DNA from: Orientia tsutsugamushi
GTDB taxonomy: Bacteria; Pseudomonadota; Alphaproteobacteria; Rickettsiales; Rickettsiaceae
Length of the DNA: 64,000 nucleotides
NCBI RefSeq assembly: GCF_900327275.1
Contig: NZ_LS398548.1
Location: 558,001 to 622,000 of the forward strand
Direction of reading: 5' to 3'
Part shown: positions 9,338 through 18,464 of the stretch, one piece after another
Layout of the letters: each line of letters begins with the position of its first letter
How positions within the stretch are numbered: position 1 is the stretch's first letter
Position numbers and translations under genes: made by a program
The notes under the pieces: model-generated
What the model saw: only the letters and a program-made list of their open reading frames with translations
Told to the model about the DNA's origin: nothing
Databases searched by the model: none

Positions 9338-9522
9338 ACAAATTATTTTGTAAAAATAAGCAAAGAGTTTAATATAGTGCAATGTGAAGTTATGTATATG
9401 ACTTTGTTTAACATCAAGAGCTGATTAACCACGTTGTTCTACGAACATAAGCTTACTGATATATGCCAATGGGTGACCTTATGTATGAGGCCTCCATCAT
9501 GGCAATACATTCTACGTTTAAG

Positions 9523-9690
9523 AAAATTTAACTAACCAGAAGAAATAAGTTAGTACAAAAGTTACTGTAAGCTTTATACGCTTTATAAAAGCTGCTATTT
9601 AGTTTATTCTCATTTGAGTTGATAAAATTTAACTGTAGCTGTATTAATATTATTTATCAATATGACAATAATATCTTGATGTTAATTGTG
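9523..9690 (+). repeat. Dispersed ~160-bp repeat, copy 3
   Basis: The fullest plus-strand copy, from TTAACTAACCAGAAGAAATA through CAATATGACAATAATATCTT. It matches copy 1 (minus strand, 6160-6307) along its length and shows the same AGCTTTATA / TATAAAAGCT hairpin. Nothing coding is visible in it. It follows the DUF2610-like gene by about 190 bases in which I see no gene. Confidence 0.65.
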
Positions 9691-9704
9691 AAAATATAGC
9701 ACAA

Positions 9705-9986
9705 ATTATAGATAATAATTTTTACAATCCTTGCATGGAGATAAATAAAAATATATCGCTATTGTTAATAACTCAGCTAAGGACAACTTCCTACCTCTGT
9801 TCCTTTGATTACTACTTGGTATTAATCTCTTTCTCTCCCACTCTTGATATATCTTGCAAAAATTGTCTATTTATTTTTCATGTTGGGTTATTTCTTGTTT
9901 ATTTAAATTTTTTTTATAACTCAACATTCTCTCTTTGTATACCTTTTATTCTCTACATTTAATATTTCCACTTATCCTAATCTGGC
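9705..9986 (-). mobile_element. IS982-like element, 5' part only
   Basis: Minus-strand sequence from the terminal repeat ACGCCAGATTAGGATAAG at 9986 inward encodes a decayed N-terminus reading QFLQDISRVGERKRLIPSSN and LSLAELLTIAIYFYLSPCKD, typical of the start of IS982-family transposases. The remainder is deleted at about 9705. The terminal repeat is identical to that at 50928. It abuts the 3' half of an IS5-like element at 9987. Confidence 0.65.
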
Positions 9987-10585
9987 GTTATAAAGCTGTA
10001 AAATGGGTAGAAGACACCCTAGTTAAACATCCAACTTTGCTCTTTCAGGTCGTAAAGCTCTAATGAAGAGCGATATGAATTATGAAGTAGTTTTGATTGA
10101 TGCTACTGAGACTCCTATAGAAAGACCTAAAAAAAGCAAAAATTCTATTATTCAGGAAAAAAGAAAAGGCATACACTAAAAACTCAAATAGTGGTAGACA
10201 AGAAAACGCATAAAGTAATATGTACAAATTTTTCTAACGGTAAAAAGCATGACTTTAGATTATTTAAGGAATCCAAAATTCTTATTCATCCTAAGGTTAA
10301 AGCGATTACTGATACAGGATATCAAGGTATACAAAAAATTCACAATAATTCTGAATTACCAAAGAAAAAAAGCAAGAAAAATCCTTTAACTAAAAATGAT
10401 AAAAAGAATAATCGTAGGTTAGCATGAGAAAGAGTTGTCAATGAAAACGTTATTGGTATGCAAACGGTTCAAAATTATTGCTGACAAATATTGAAATAGA
10501 CGTAAAAGATTCGGTCTTAGTTTTAATTTGATCTCTGGCATTTATAATTTTGATCTACCTTAACCAGTTTCGAAAAATGTCTAAT
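9987..10585 (+). mobile_element. IS5-like element, 3' half
   Basis: The element begins at the internal sequence TATAAAGCTGTAAAATGGG and runs to a 3' terminal repeat (CCTTAACCAGTTTCG...GTCTAA) near 10552-10585. The 5' half is missing because an IS982-like element inserted here and sequence was then lost. Confidence 0.8.
9993..10560 (+). pseudogene. IS5-like transposase pseudogene, C-terminal part
   Basis: The frame reads KAVKWVEDTLVKH, is shifted, continues LIDATETPIERPKKSKNSII and then breaks at the position shared by all copies. It resumes as VVDKKTHKVICTNFSNGKKH through ITDTGYQGIQKIHNNSELP. Late in the gene a TGA replaces the GGA seen in the other copies. The first two catalytic Asp are present, but the protein cannot be made. 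Confidence 0.75.
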
Positions 10586-10836
10586 TACATATCAGAAATA
10601 GTAACTTTATAAAAACTTACATCTTTTTTATAAAATTATTATTTCTTTTATTGATTTTTAACGCAATATCTAATCTGAAGTTATTAACCACAATCTATTA
10701 TGTGCTAGATTAACATATACGAGTGCTGCTATTCTTATACTTTGATTACTTCCTTAAGCATTACCACTATTGTATAATATGCTATCATCAAATAATAATT
10801 TTCATTAGAGCCATGATAATTATTTTTCCTTTACAG

Positions 10837-13800
10837 TTACATTTTTTGTTGCTTTTTTGACTTATTTCTAGGCTTATTTGGAAGTGGCTGTGATACAACA
10901 GCTTGTTCATCAACGAAATCTATGTTATCAATGCTGGCTCTTATAGCATTAAGATCTTGTTTACTTATGTTTATGCTCTTATTGCTTTCCAAATCTATAT
11001 TATCTACATCTTTTTGATTAACTGTTTGTTCTGTTAGTTTTTGCTGATTAACTGAATGCTGTTGGTTATTTTTTCTATTGAGGATTCCATGCATAACTTT
11101 TTGCACAGTTTTATATGAAAGATAAGCTATTGACGCCGGCACTGCCCCTACTACTGCAGCTGTCGTAGCACCAGCAACTATACCTACAGTTGCAAGTCTA
11201 GTTTTTACACTGCTTTCTCGCCAAAATTCTTTTCCAGCATGCAGAAGTAATTTCATGTATTTGTGCTCAAGTATATGCTTAACTATAGGTATTTTTCTAT
11301 CCCATATTTTGCGTGCTTTCATGTATTTTTGCTCAGGCAAAACATCATCTGCTTTCTGTGGTTGCAGAACTCCTTCTTTAGCTTCCTTGCACAATTCAGA
11401 TAATATCTTAACAAGCGTATCCTTTGCTACTGATTGATCACCATTACCTGTAATAAATTTCCACCCCTCTTTATTAAAGTTTTGTTCAATAATGCTGGCA
11501 AAATTAGTAAATTTTGCTAAGGTACAACTAAGCATATTATATGAATTAGCCCCCAAATATGCTAAATAGTCTCCATATAAACTATCAATATAACCAACTT
11601 TTTTATCTTGTTCTGAAAGTGGCAGTCCTTCTTTATCATTTTCAACCGCTGAAATAAAACTATTTGCAAGCTTATATACATCTACTTCACATGATTTCAT
11701 ATATGAAGATAACGCATTTGGTAGCAAAAGAGACATTTCTTTTGGCATAGAAGTTAATAATTTATACCCTAGACGCTGCGCTTTAAGTCTTACATTAATA
11801 CCATCTTTATCCACAATAGTACATTTTGGATATCTTTTATTTAATCCAAGTCCTGCAAGCAAAGTCTGATCTTGATCTTTCATATGTTGCTTTAACTTAT
11901 CATCAACATTTTTAGCGTCTTCCATATTAGCGCCAACCAAAATAGTGCTAGGAGAAAATTGTACATCCTGCAGATCAGCAGACATTAAATTAGATGATGT
12001 TAAATCACTACCTGTAATATTCATCCTGCTCATATTAGCTGCTACAAAGCTTGAGTTTGTCAAATTAGCTTTTTCTGCATTTGCAGCAGTTAAATTAGAT
12101 TGATCAAAGCTAGCTTCTTTAGCTTGAGCATGACTCATATTTATATTAGTTAAATTTGAATCCTCCATTTGAATATGGTTCATGATTGCAGATTCAAAGT
12201 TAGCATTTTGCGCATTAATTTTATTAGCTTTAACGTCAGTTAAATTTGCTTCTACTGCAGTAACGTCTTCCATATTAGATTCATTAAACTTAGCTAATCT
12301 AGCATCTGCTGCTGTCAGATTTGCACTTTGCAGTATAGCTTTAGAACAATCTGCATTTATCATTTCTGCTTCTTGAAATGAGCTTTTCATTACATTAGCA
12401 CATGATAAATCAATATTATTAGCTACTGTTAGTTCAAAATTAGCGTTCTGCATTTTAGCATGTTGCGCTTTAACTCTTATCATGTTAGCATGACTAAAAT
12501 CTGCTTGTTCGAATTCAGCCCTACTCATATCACATCCACTTAAGTCAGCACCAAAACTATCAACATAAAATAATTTAGCTTCTTTAAATGTTGCTGAGTT
12601 GGAATGAACGCCATTATTGGTAACATCGCCTAATTCAGCTCCCATTAACCTCACATTAGATCCATTCGCCTTATCAAATACAACTCTGCTACCAGATATA
12701 TTTATCAAATTAGTATCATTTAGTTTAGCCTTATAAAATTTAGTATCAGTAACATTTGATCCTTCTAAACAGCTACCATCTAGATTAGCCTTAGAAAAAT
12801 TGCAAGATGTTAAATTACAATATGCTAAATTAACAGAAGACATATCCTTTTTACTAAAATCCAATCCACTTAGATTTTCTTTAGATGCGTCAGGAACTAC
12901 AACAACTTTTATACCTGTAATATCAGGATTTAGTTTTTCTTTTAGAGAATTTTCTTTGTTTTGAATATAATCAGAATATTTTTTAGAAATAAATTCACAA
13001 CAGCTCTGACCTTGTCCTTCTTTAAGAAATTCTTCAAGATCACTACGATTAACTTTAACTGTAACTTTATAAGCAGTATCTTCTTGATTACAGCGGTATG
13101 TTGGATCACATATAACATTCTTTATTATAACTTCTTTAGCAGCATTTGCTTCTTGATGTTGAATCCTTTTATCTGCATGATATAAATTTTGTAACTGATT
13201 GTAATGAGTTGTTAGACTATTATAGTCTAAATCATCCTTTCCAGATTTTTCAATTTCAGTTTTGATATCCTGCAGATCTTTTTCTATAGTTGCTTGTAGT
13301 GTTTGAATGCTTGGTATACTACCTTGCAAATAATTCACTGCAGATTGAAAATAGCTAAATATACTTGAACCAGTAGCTGGAGCTGCTCTAATAGCTGTTA
13401 ATTTATTAGCTGTACGTTTACTTAAATCTTGCAAGTCACGAGTATAATCTTCTTTAGTATAATATTTATTTATTGAATGTGTCTGTTCTTCTTTTAACTC
13501 ATCAGACTGCTCTAACCTAAGAACACCAAGTTTTTTTAAAACATTATAATCTGCAACATCAAAAGAGACATTTTCTATTGAACCATTATTGCTAAATAGT
13601 AAATGTTGTAGTTTTACTCCTCTTAAATCTAAATCTTTAATCGAGTGATTACTAAAGGCTACAGTATCAAATAAGCAGTCTCGAAAGTTTATATCTTTAG
13701 GAGAAAAATCAAATTCAATATTACGAAAGGTTGATCCTTGAAAATTACCACCATTAAATAACTCTTCTCGGCACTCATTAGCACCAGGATGAAAATCTTC

Positions 13801-14463
13801 AGTGCCAGTTAAAATATGAGTTTGAAAATCTACAGTAGGCCGTTCATCAAAAAGAAAATCATCATTAAGCATCTGTTGTTTATTATCGGCCATCATTTGA
13901 GGGTTATGATAAATATTAGCAACTACAGACTTACTTTTAAGATCATTATGTAATGATTCGACATTCGAATAAATTGATGTAATATTACTATAAAGGTTAG
14001 GGTATTGCCGTAATTCTGATAGGTCTTGTACATTGCTTAATTTATCACGCAGGAATTCATTAAACGATGCATTTACCTGTGCATGACTATATTTTTCCTG
14101 GTACTCTAATAATAATGCAACTCCATCCTCTGGTTTATATAAAAAATTACGTAATGCTTTTTGTAGTTTTATGTACTGACTATCAAGTTCATAATCCTGA
14201 TCATCTGCCTCATTAATAGGAATTTGACTAATAATCATTTTAAGCTGATTCTTTTTAGAATAGCCAAACTCTTTTTCCATTTGGAGCTTAAACTCTTCAT
14301 TGTCTAGATATAAATCTATATTTTTTTGTAGTGATTCTAGGTTTAAGCTATGATTTACAGTAAATCCATCATTATTTTGATCAAATGAGTTTTTTAAGAA
14401 CTCATAAGAGTTGCTTTTTAAGTGTTTTGATAAACAGATATCAACCGGTAATATATTTTTCAT
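10837..14463 (-). CDS. Large pentapeptide-repeat protein, possible effector
   Basis: A protein of about 1,208 residues (ATG at 14463; a GTG seven codons upstream is also in frame). Residues about 230-310 and especially 530-860 are built of pentapeptide repeats of the A(D/N)LXX type (SKANLDGSCLEGSNV, NANFESAI, SNLTAANAEKANLTNSSF), which fold as a right-handed square beta-helix. N-terminal and middle parts are helical and charged. A Gly/Ala-rich hydrophobic stretch (TVGIVAGATTAAVVGAVPAS) lies near residue 1,095, and the tail is rich in Lys and Gln (NKPRNKSKKQQKM). There is no signal peptide. In this lineage very large repeat proteins are often secreted effectors, but no secretion signal can be proved here. 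It is single-copy and intact, with no operon partner. Confidence 0.85.
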   Translation of the reverse strand: MKNILPVDICLSKHLKSNSYEFLKNSFDQNNDGFTVNHSLNLESLQKNIDLYLDNEEFKLQMEKEFGYSKKNQLKMIISQIPINEADDQDYELDSQYIKLQKALRNFLYKPEDGVALLLEYQEKYSHAQVNASFNEFLRDKLSNVQDLSELRQYPNLYSNITSIYSNVESLHNDLKSKSVVANIYHNPQMMADNKQQMLNDDFLFDERPTVDFQTHILTGTEDFHPGANECREELFNGGNFQGSTFRNIEFDFSPKDINFRDCLFDTVAFSNHSIKDLDLRGVKLQHLLFSNNGSIENVSFDVADYNVLKKLGVLRLEQSDELKEEQTHSINKYYTKEDYTRDLQDLSKRTANKLTAIRAAPATGSSIFSYFQSAVNYLQGSIPSIQTLQATIEKDLQDIKTEIEKSGKDDLDYNSLTTHYNQLQNLYHADKRIQHQEANAAKEVIIKNVICDPTYRCNQEDTAYKVTVKVNRSDLEEFLKEGQGQSCCEFISKKYSDYIQNKENSLKEKLNPDITGIKVVVVPDASKENLSGLDFSKKDMSSVNLAYCNLTSCNFSKANLDGSCLEGSNVTDTKFYKAKLNDTNLINISGSRVVFDKANGSNVRLMGAELGDVTNNGVHSNSATFKEAKLFYVDSFGADLSGCDMSRAEFEQADFSHANMIRVKAQHAKMQNANFELTVANNIDLSCANVMKSSFQEAEMINADCSKAILQSANLTAADARLAKFNESNMEDVTAVEANLTDVKANKINAQNANFESAIMNHIQMEDSNLTNINMSHAQAKEASFDQSNLTAANAEKANLTNSSFVAANMSRMNITGSDLTSSNLMSADLQDVQFSPSTILVGANMEDAKNVDDKLKQHMKDQDQTLLAGLGLNKRYPKCTIVDKDGINVRLKAQRLGYKLLTSMPKEMSLLLPNALSSYMKSCEVDVYKLANSFISAVENDKEGLPLSEQDKKVGYIDSLYGDYLAYLGANSYNMLSCTLAKFTNFASIIEQNFNKEGWKFITGNGDQSVAKDTLVKILSELCKEAKEGVLQPQKADDVLPEQKYMKARKIWDRKIPIVKHILEHKYMKLLLHAGKEFWRESSVKTRLATVGIVAGATTAAVVGAVPASIAYLSYKTVQKVMHGILNRKNNQQHSVNQQKLTEQTVNQKDVDNIDLESNKSINISKQDLNAIRASIDNIDFVDEQAVVSQPLPNKPRNKSKKQQKM

Positions 14464-14983
14464 GATTTTAGCTTTAATATTCACTGTTAATTTAAATTAT
14501 AAACTAATAACCTAGAGTTGGATATAAGAAATAAGGTAAAATTTAGGCAGAATAAATATTGTAGCTCGCTTAATGCTTATGTCTAGAAAATTGAAACATG
14601 TTTTCTTTTTCAAAATAAATTGCTTAATTAAAAAAGTACTCTAGTTTGCAAAAGACCTTAGCGGCTTTCTTATTTGAGAGTATTCTATCTTTATATGTCT
14701 TCGTTATTCTTTTTTTCTGTTTTTTTATATCATGACTTCGATAATATTTCTTAACAAACCTATGTTAGCTACAGTACTATATACTATAACATATCAAAAA
14801 ACAACATGACTTCTACAGCAAAATAATTACTTTTAAATAGCCTAAAAGTTGTAAGAACACGAATTTAAAATTCTCTAAAACTCTAGATTTAATCTAACAC
14901 TTTATCATTTGAATCAAAATCAAAGGAAAGCAGCATATTCAATTATCCTAATCTGAATATTATATATTTTACTAATTTAAAAA
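14464..14983. other. Gene-free gap between two large minus-strand genes
   Basis: About 520 bases upstream of the pentapeptide gene and downstream of the autotransporter terminator. I see no open frame, RNA gene or repeat. It should hold the promoter of the pentapeptide-repeat gene, but no convincing -35/-10 pair stands out in DNA this AT-rich. Confidence 0.5.
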
Positions 14984-15012
14984 ATATAAAAGCTAGAAAC
15001 TAGCTTTTATAT
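14984..15012 (-). terminator. Intrinsic terminator overlapping the autotransporter stop codon
   Basis: A perfect 13-bp stem (ATATAAAAGCTAG / CTAGCTTTTATAT) with a three-base loop is followed on the minus strand by a run of T. The left arm is made of the last codons of the autotransporter gene and its stop codon falls in the right arm, so the gene end and the terminator share sequence. Confidence 0.85.
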
Positions 15013-17260
15013 TTGCAGACCCAATATGAGAAATATATTCGTTAGCTAAGTAAGCACTATATGATATTCCTATACCTACTTTGCCATGCCATACAGTTAC
15101 TCCTACACCTAATTGGCCGAGTGACTGAGGTATTTGTTCAGCAAAGGAGCTAACATATTCCGGTTTGTTACTCTTAACACATAACAAGCGATGAATGAAG
15201 GCATGAAATTCAGGTACTATCGACATATTGTTATTAATATTATCAATAACATATTTTATCGTAATTCCTGCTCTACCTGTTAATATGTTATAATCTATAT
15301 CTCTTATAGTAGTTTCAAATGCATGACTAGAATTAGTATATACAATACCAACTATTGGTGAAAAAGTTAGTTTTGAATTATGTTTTAATGGATATACATT
15401 ACCAGCTAACATAAAATCACCATACCATCCTTGGCCATCAATATTACTAGATGGCTGAACAGTAGCATGATATCTAGTTGTACCATCATATTTAATCAAC
15501 CCAACGATACTTTGCATAAATACATCTTGTCGAGGATAATATCTACCATTTAAAGATAATGAGTATACTTTACAGTTTGTTTCATTTAATATTACATTTT
15601 GACCATATGTAATATCCAGATTTGAATATAATCCAGTAACACCAATAACAACCTTCTTATTTAAATATTTATTTACTGTAATAAATGCTCCGCTAATGTC
15701 TGTGCTGTATCCTTGAATTTCCTTGTGTTCTGTTTTCTTAGTTTTACCACAGAATACATTACCATCAATATTCCACCCATTGCTGTTATAAATATTTGAT
15801 CCAGAACTTATAATCTTTGGAGATTGATTTTGTACTGTTGCTATTTTAGATAAAATTGATGTTGTAGCACTCACTGCAGTATCAGCAGTAAAACTAATAG
15901 CATTAGCTAGCATTGCATTATGTTGAGCGGCCTGATGTAGCGGCTGTTGCTTTTCAAAGCTGGTAATTGCTTTGGTAGGAACGATTTGATCACTAAGTAG
16001 TTGCTCTTGCTGAAGTGTATCTAGTTTTTGGTTGAGAGAACTAACCAACTGATCAATATTAGCTATTTTATCATTTATAATTTTTAAATCGTTTTCTAAA
16101 TTATTTTTATATTGTTGTAACACTGGTGGAAAATCATTAATGATATCATTAACGATTTTTCTGATTCTTTCTGATAAACCTGGATCTTGATGTTTAGTAG
16201 TATCAAGCTCATCAGCTCTAGGATCAAGCTTAGCTATCAAGCCTAATATATCATGTAATTGTTTAGATAACATTTCTAGATCTTGTGTAAATTTTGGCAT
16301 AAGTGTTTTTATGTCTTGCATTTGCTTATACATTTGATCTAGTTCATTCTTTGTAGCTGGAGCATTACCTGCTTGCACGTGCTTTTGCAATATCTGTAGT
16401 ATATTTTTAGATGTGGTAGATAGATCATCAAGCAATTGCTCATACTGGCCCAACTTTAACATGGAATTACTTCCTTGTTCACACGCTTTTATACTTTCGT
16501 CAATATCCTCTAGTTGCTCACCAATACCTAAATGCAACTTCTTTACTTCTGTTGCTAAATCATTTAGTGACGGTAAAGACAAAGCCTTAATTTGATTCTG
16601 CACATCCACTAGAGCTTGATGAAATTGAAATACTTTATCCAATTCTTGACTTAACTCATTTATTTCAGTTGTAACTGCGCGCCATTTTTTACCTGGATTA
16701 TTTACTCCATGTATCCTGTCATCAAAACGCGCAACCCTATCGTTATCGTTAAATTTTGCTTCCTGATCTGTCATTGTAATAAGTCTAGCTGGGTCTGGAG
16801 CATCTGGGCCATTATTCGTATAACTTGATACTATATCGACTATTGATGGACGCATCTTGTCAATCAATTTCTTAGTATCCTGTATGTGCTTATAAAGCAT
16901 TCTACTACGTGTTCTAGTGTTTTTTTTTCTATCATGCGGATCTTCTTCATTCAAGTAAACTGTTACTTGATTAGACGGATGTAATAGAAATTTATCCAAT
17001 ATGTCTGAATGTGACTTTATCTTCTCTAAATCTATACGATTATATATCTTCTCTCTGTCTCGCTCTAGATTTCGTTGTTGTTGAACTAGTTCAAATTTTC
17101 TTGCATCTATCTGATTTATTTTATTATTTAACTGATCTTGCTTTGTACTGTTGGACTGCGCATTTACGTTGAATATACTTTGAGCATTGCCAATAAAAAA
17201 TAACGCAGAAAAAATTAACGATACTTTAATTAAAGCTACTTTTTTATTAATTTTTATCAT
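14993..17260 (-). CDS. Sca-like autotransporter (type V secretion) surface protein
   Basis: About 755 residues. The N-terminus is a signal peptide (Lys-rich start, then VALIKVSLIFSALFFIGNAQ). Residues about 40-440 are a charged, Gln/Lys-rich, largely coiled-coil passenger with repeated Leu-heptad-like segments. The last 260 or so residues form a beta-barrel translocator, with alternating aromatic strands such as AFITVNKYLNKKVVIGVTGL and NGRYYPRQDVFMQSIVGLI and a C-terminal Phe (SANIKASF), as expected for outer-membrane insertion. This is the architecture of the rickettsial surface cell antigens (Sca), which act in adhesion or invasion; which Orientia Sca it is cannot be decided here. A GTG at 17269 is an alternative start. 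A terminator overlaps the stop codon. Confidence 0.88.
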   Translation of the reverse strand: MIKINKKVALIKVSLIFSALFFIGNAQSIFNVNAQSNSTKQDQLNNKINQIDARKFELVQQQRNLERDREKIYNRIDLEKIKSHSDILDKFLLHPSNQVTVYLNEEDPHDRKKNTRTRSRMLYKHIQDTKKLIDKMRPSIVDIVSSYTNNGPDAPDPARLITMTDQEAKFNDNDRVARFDDRIHGVNNPGKKWRAVTTEINELSQELDKVFQFHQALVDVQNQIKALSLPSLNDLATEVKKLHLGIGEQLEDIDESIKACEQGSNSMLKLGQYEQLLDDLSTTSKNILQILQKHVQAGNAPATKNELDQMYKQMQDIKTLMPKFTQDLEMLSKQLHDILGLIAKLDPRADELDTTKHQDPGLSERIRKIVNDIINDFPPVLQQYKNNLENDLKIINDKIANIDQLVSSLNQKLDTLQQEQLLSDQIVPTKAITSFEKQQPLHQAAQHNAMLANAISFTADTAVSATTSILSKIATVQNQSPKIISSGSNIYNSNGWNIDGNVFCGKTKKTEHKEIQGYSTDISGAFITVNKYLNKKVVIGVTGLYSNLDITYGQNVILNETNCKVYSLSLNGRYYPRQDVFMQSIVGLIKYDGTTRYHATVQPSSNIDGQGWYGDFMLAGNVYPLKHNSKLTFSPIVGIVYTNSSHAFETTIRDIDYNILTGRAGITIKYVIDNINNNMSIVPEFHAFIHRLLCVKSNKPEYVSSFAEQIPQSLGQLGVGVTVWHGKVGIGISYSAYLANEYISHIGSANIKASF

Positions 17261-17519
17261 AAGGTACACAATAATTTTAAATTGTTTTTGTAATTTATGT
17301 AATAAATTAAAAAGACTATAACAGCCTAGAGTGCTTTATTAGGTAGATGTTGTATTGATTAAATCACCCTATAGATATGTATCAATTTAATTATACTACT
17401 AATTTAAAGGATGTTAAAATATTTTAATTAATTTAGCAAGCGATTTTTAACATATAGTTAAAAACTCTTTAATAGTACTCAAAACTAGTAATATTATGCT
17501 GTATATTTTGCATGTTGAC

Positions 17520-17800
17520 TTTTTGATGAAATGTTGATGATAGAACAGTAGTAGAATATTTAGTACGTAAACTTAAAGGATTGCTATTTACAGATCGTGA
17601 ATTTATTAGTAAAAAAGCTTGCTGTATCACTTTCTAATTAAGGTTTAGAGTTAATCATAAAAACCAGATCCAACATGCAAGAAAAAGTAATTCATCATAT
17701 GAAATCTCTACTTCTTAGCAAAATACGCATTTATAAAAACTATTAATGGTCAGTTAAAATATTGATCATATTCACCATAGGTCTGATATATCTATGATTA
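17520..17800 (+). pseudogene. IS982-type transposase remnant
   Basis: The frame reads DDRTVVEYLVRKLKGLLFTD then REFISKKACCIT before a stop. A further shifted piece resembles KTINGQLKY..HIHHRS, the end of an IS982-family transposase. It differs from the 50928 copy, so it is an older or separate lineage. No terminal repeats are recognisable. The 17261-17519 stretch before it holds no gene I can support. Confidence 0.5.
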
Positions 17801-17878
17801 ATACTTTTTACAAAAAGTAAGTTAATACATAGCAGTAAAAAATAATGTTCTATTACCTGTAAAGTATATGAAACATAC

Positions 17879-18122
17879 AAGGTATTCTAATACCATCAGC
17901 AACTGTTCCTCCAAATTGAGCTTATTTTTCTTTTGATTTCTTAAGACCATCAGCTTTCCTCAAAATATCCACCATCTTTGAGAATGTTCCATTCCTTACT
18001 CCTGTTAATCGACGAAATTTTTCATCCTTTAACTCTTTAATCTGATCACATTTCATTATTACCTCAAATCAGATCTTTATAACACTATTCTACATCATTC
18101 TCTACTTTCGACAGAAGTCTAT
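17879..18122 (-). mobile_element. IS5-like element, 5' fragment
   Basis: The minus strand matches the first 240 or so bases of the IS5-like element, from the terminal repeat (CTTTCGACAGAAGTCTA at 18106-18122) through codons for the N-terminal transposase region. It is truncated at 17879 and lies inside an IS630-type MITE remnant. Confidence 0.75.
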
Positions 18123-18172
18123 TTTTAAAAAGTATATAACATAACTATTTTATACTGGTCTAGCTATAAATC
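18123..18172. repeat. IS630-type MITE, right-end fragment
   Basis: TTTTTAAAAAGTATATAACA through CTGGTCTAGCTATA matches the right arm of the MITEs at 18334-18440 and 25272-25380. The left arm is missing because the IS5-like fragment abuts it. Confidence 0.6.
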
Positions 18173-18333
18173 TACATTACAGCTTTTAACAGCATAATCT
18201 ATATGAATTATGCCGTTATCATCTTTTGCATCAATATTAGCACCATAATCAATCAAAAGCTGTATAACATCTATGCTTTCAGCGCAAACAGCAATATGTA
18301 GTAGAGTTTCTCATTTATCATATCTTGCATTAA
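18173..18333 (-). pseudogene. Ankyrin-repeat gene remnant
   Basis: The minus strand reads ETLLHIAVCAESIDVIQLLI then DYGANIDAKDDNGIIHIDYA, one to two ankyrin repeats. A stop (K*ETLLH) precedes it, and MITEs truncate it on both sides. It is a dead fragment of the ankyrin-repeat gene family that is abundant in Orientia. Confidence 0.7.
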
Positions 18334-18440
18334 TATAGCTAAGCTGCTATAAAACAGTTATAATGATTTGCTGCCACTATGACCTAGATACGCTTTTTAA
18401 AAAGTATATAATATAACTGTTTTATAGTAGATTGGCTATA
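18334..18440. mobile_element. ~107-bp MITE with IS630-like ends
   Basis: The ends are inverted repeats: TATAGCTAAGCTGCTATAAA on the left and TTTATAGTAGATTGGCTATA on the right, flanked by TA as expected for IS630/mariner-type insertion. The right half matches the 3' end of an IS630-like transposase remnant at 51506-51672. It is inserted in the ankyrin remnant. Confidence 0.75.
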
Positions 18441-18464
18441 ATAAAGGTATGTTTTGGATAATAA

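Noticed and set aside
9735-9962. 75-residue plus-strand frame
   Set aside because: It is antisense to the IS982-like N-terminal transposase fragment read on the minus strand.
12000-12900. Possible direct repeats resembling a CRISPR-like periodicity
   Set aside because: The 15-base periodicity is explained by pentapeptide codons inside one open frame; spacers are not unique units of constant length.
12182-13185. Plus-strand frames opposite the pentapeptide-repeat gene
   Set aside because: Periodic antisense shadow of the Ala/Asn/Leu repeats.
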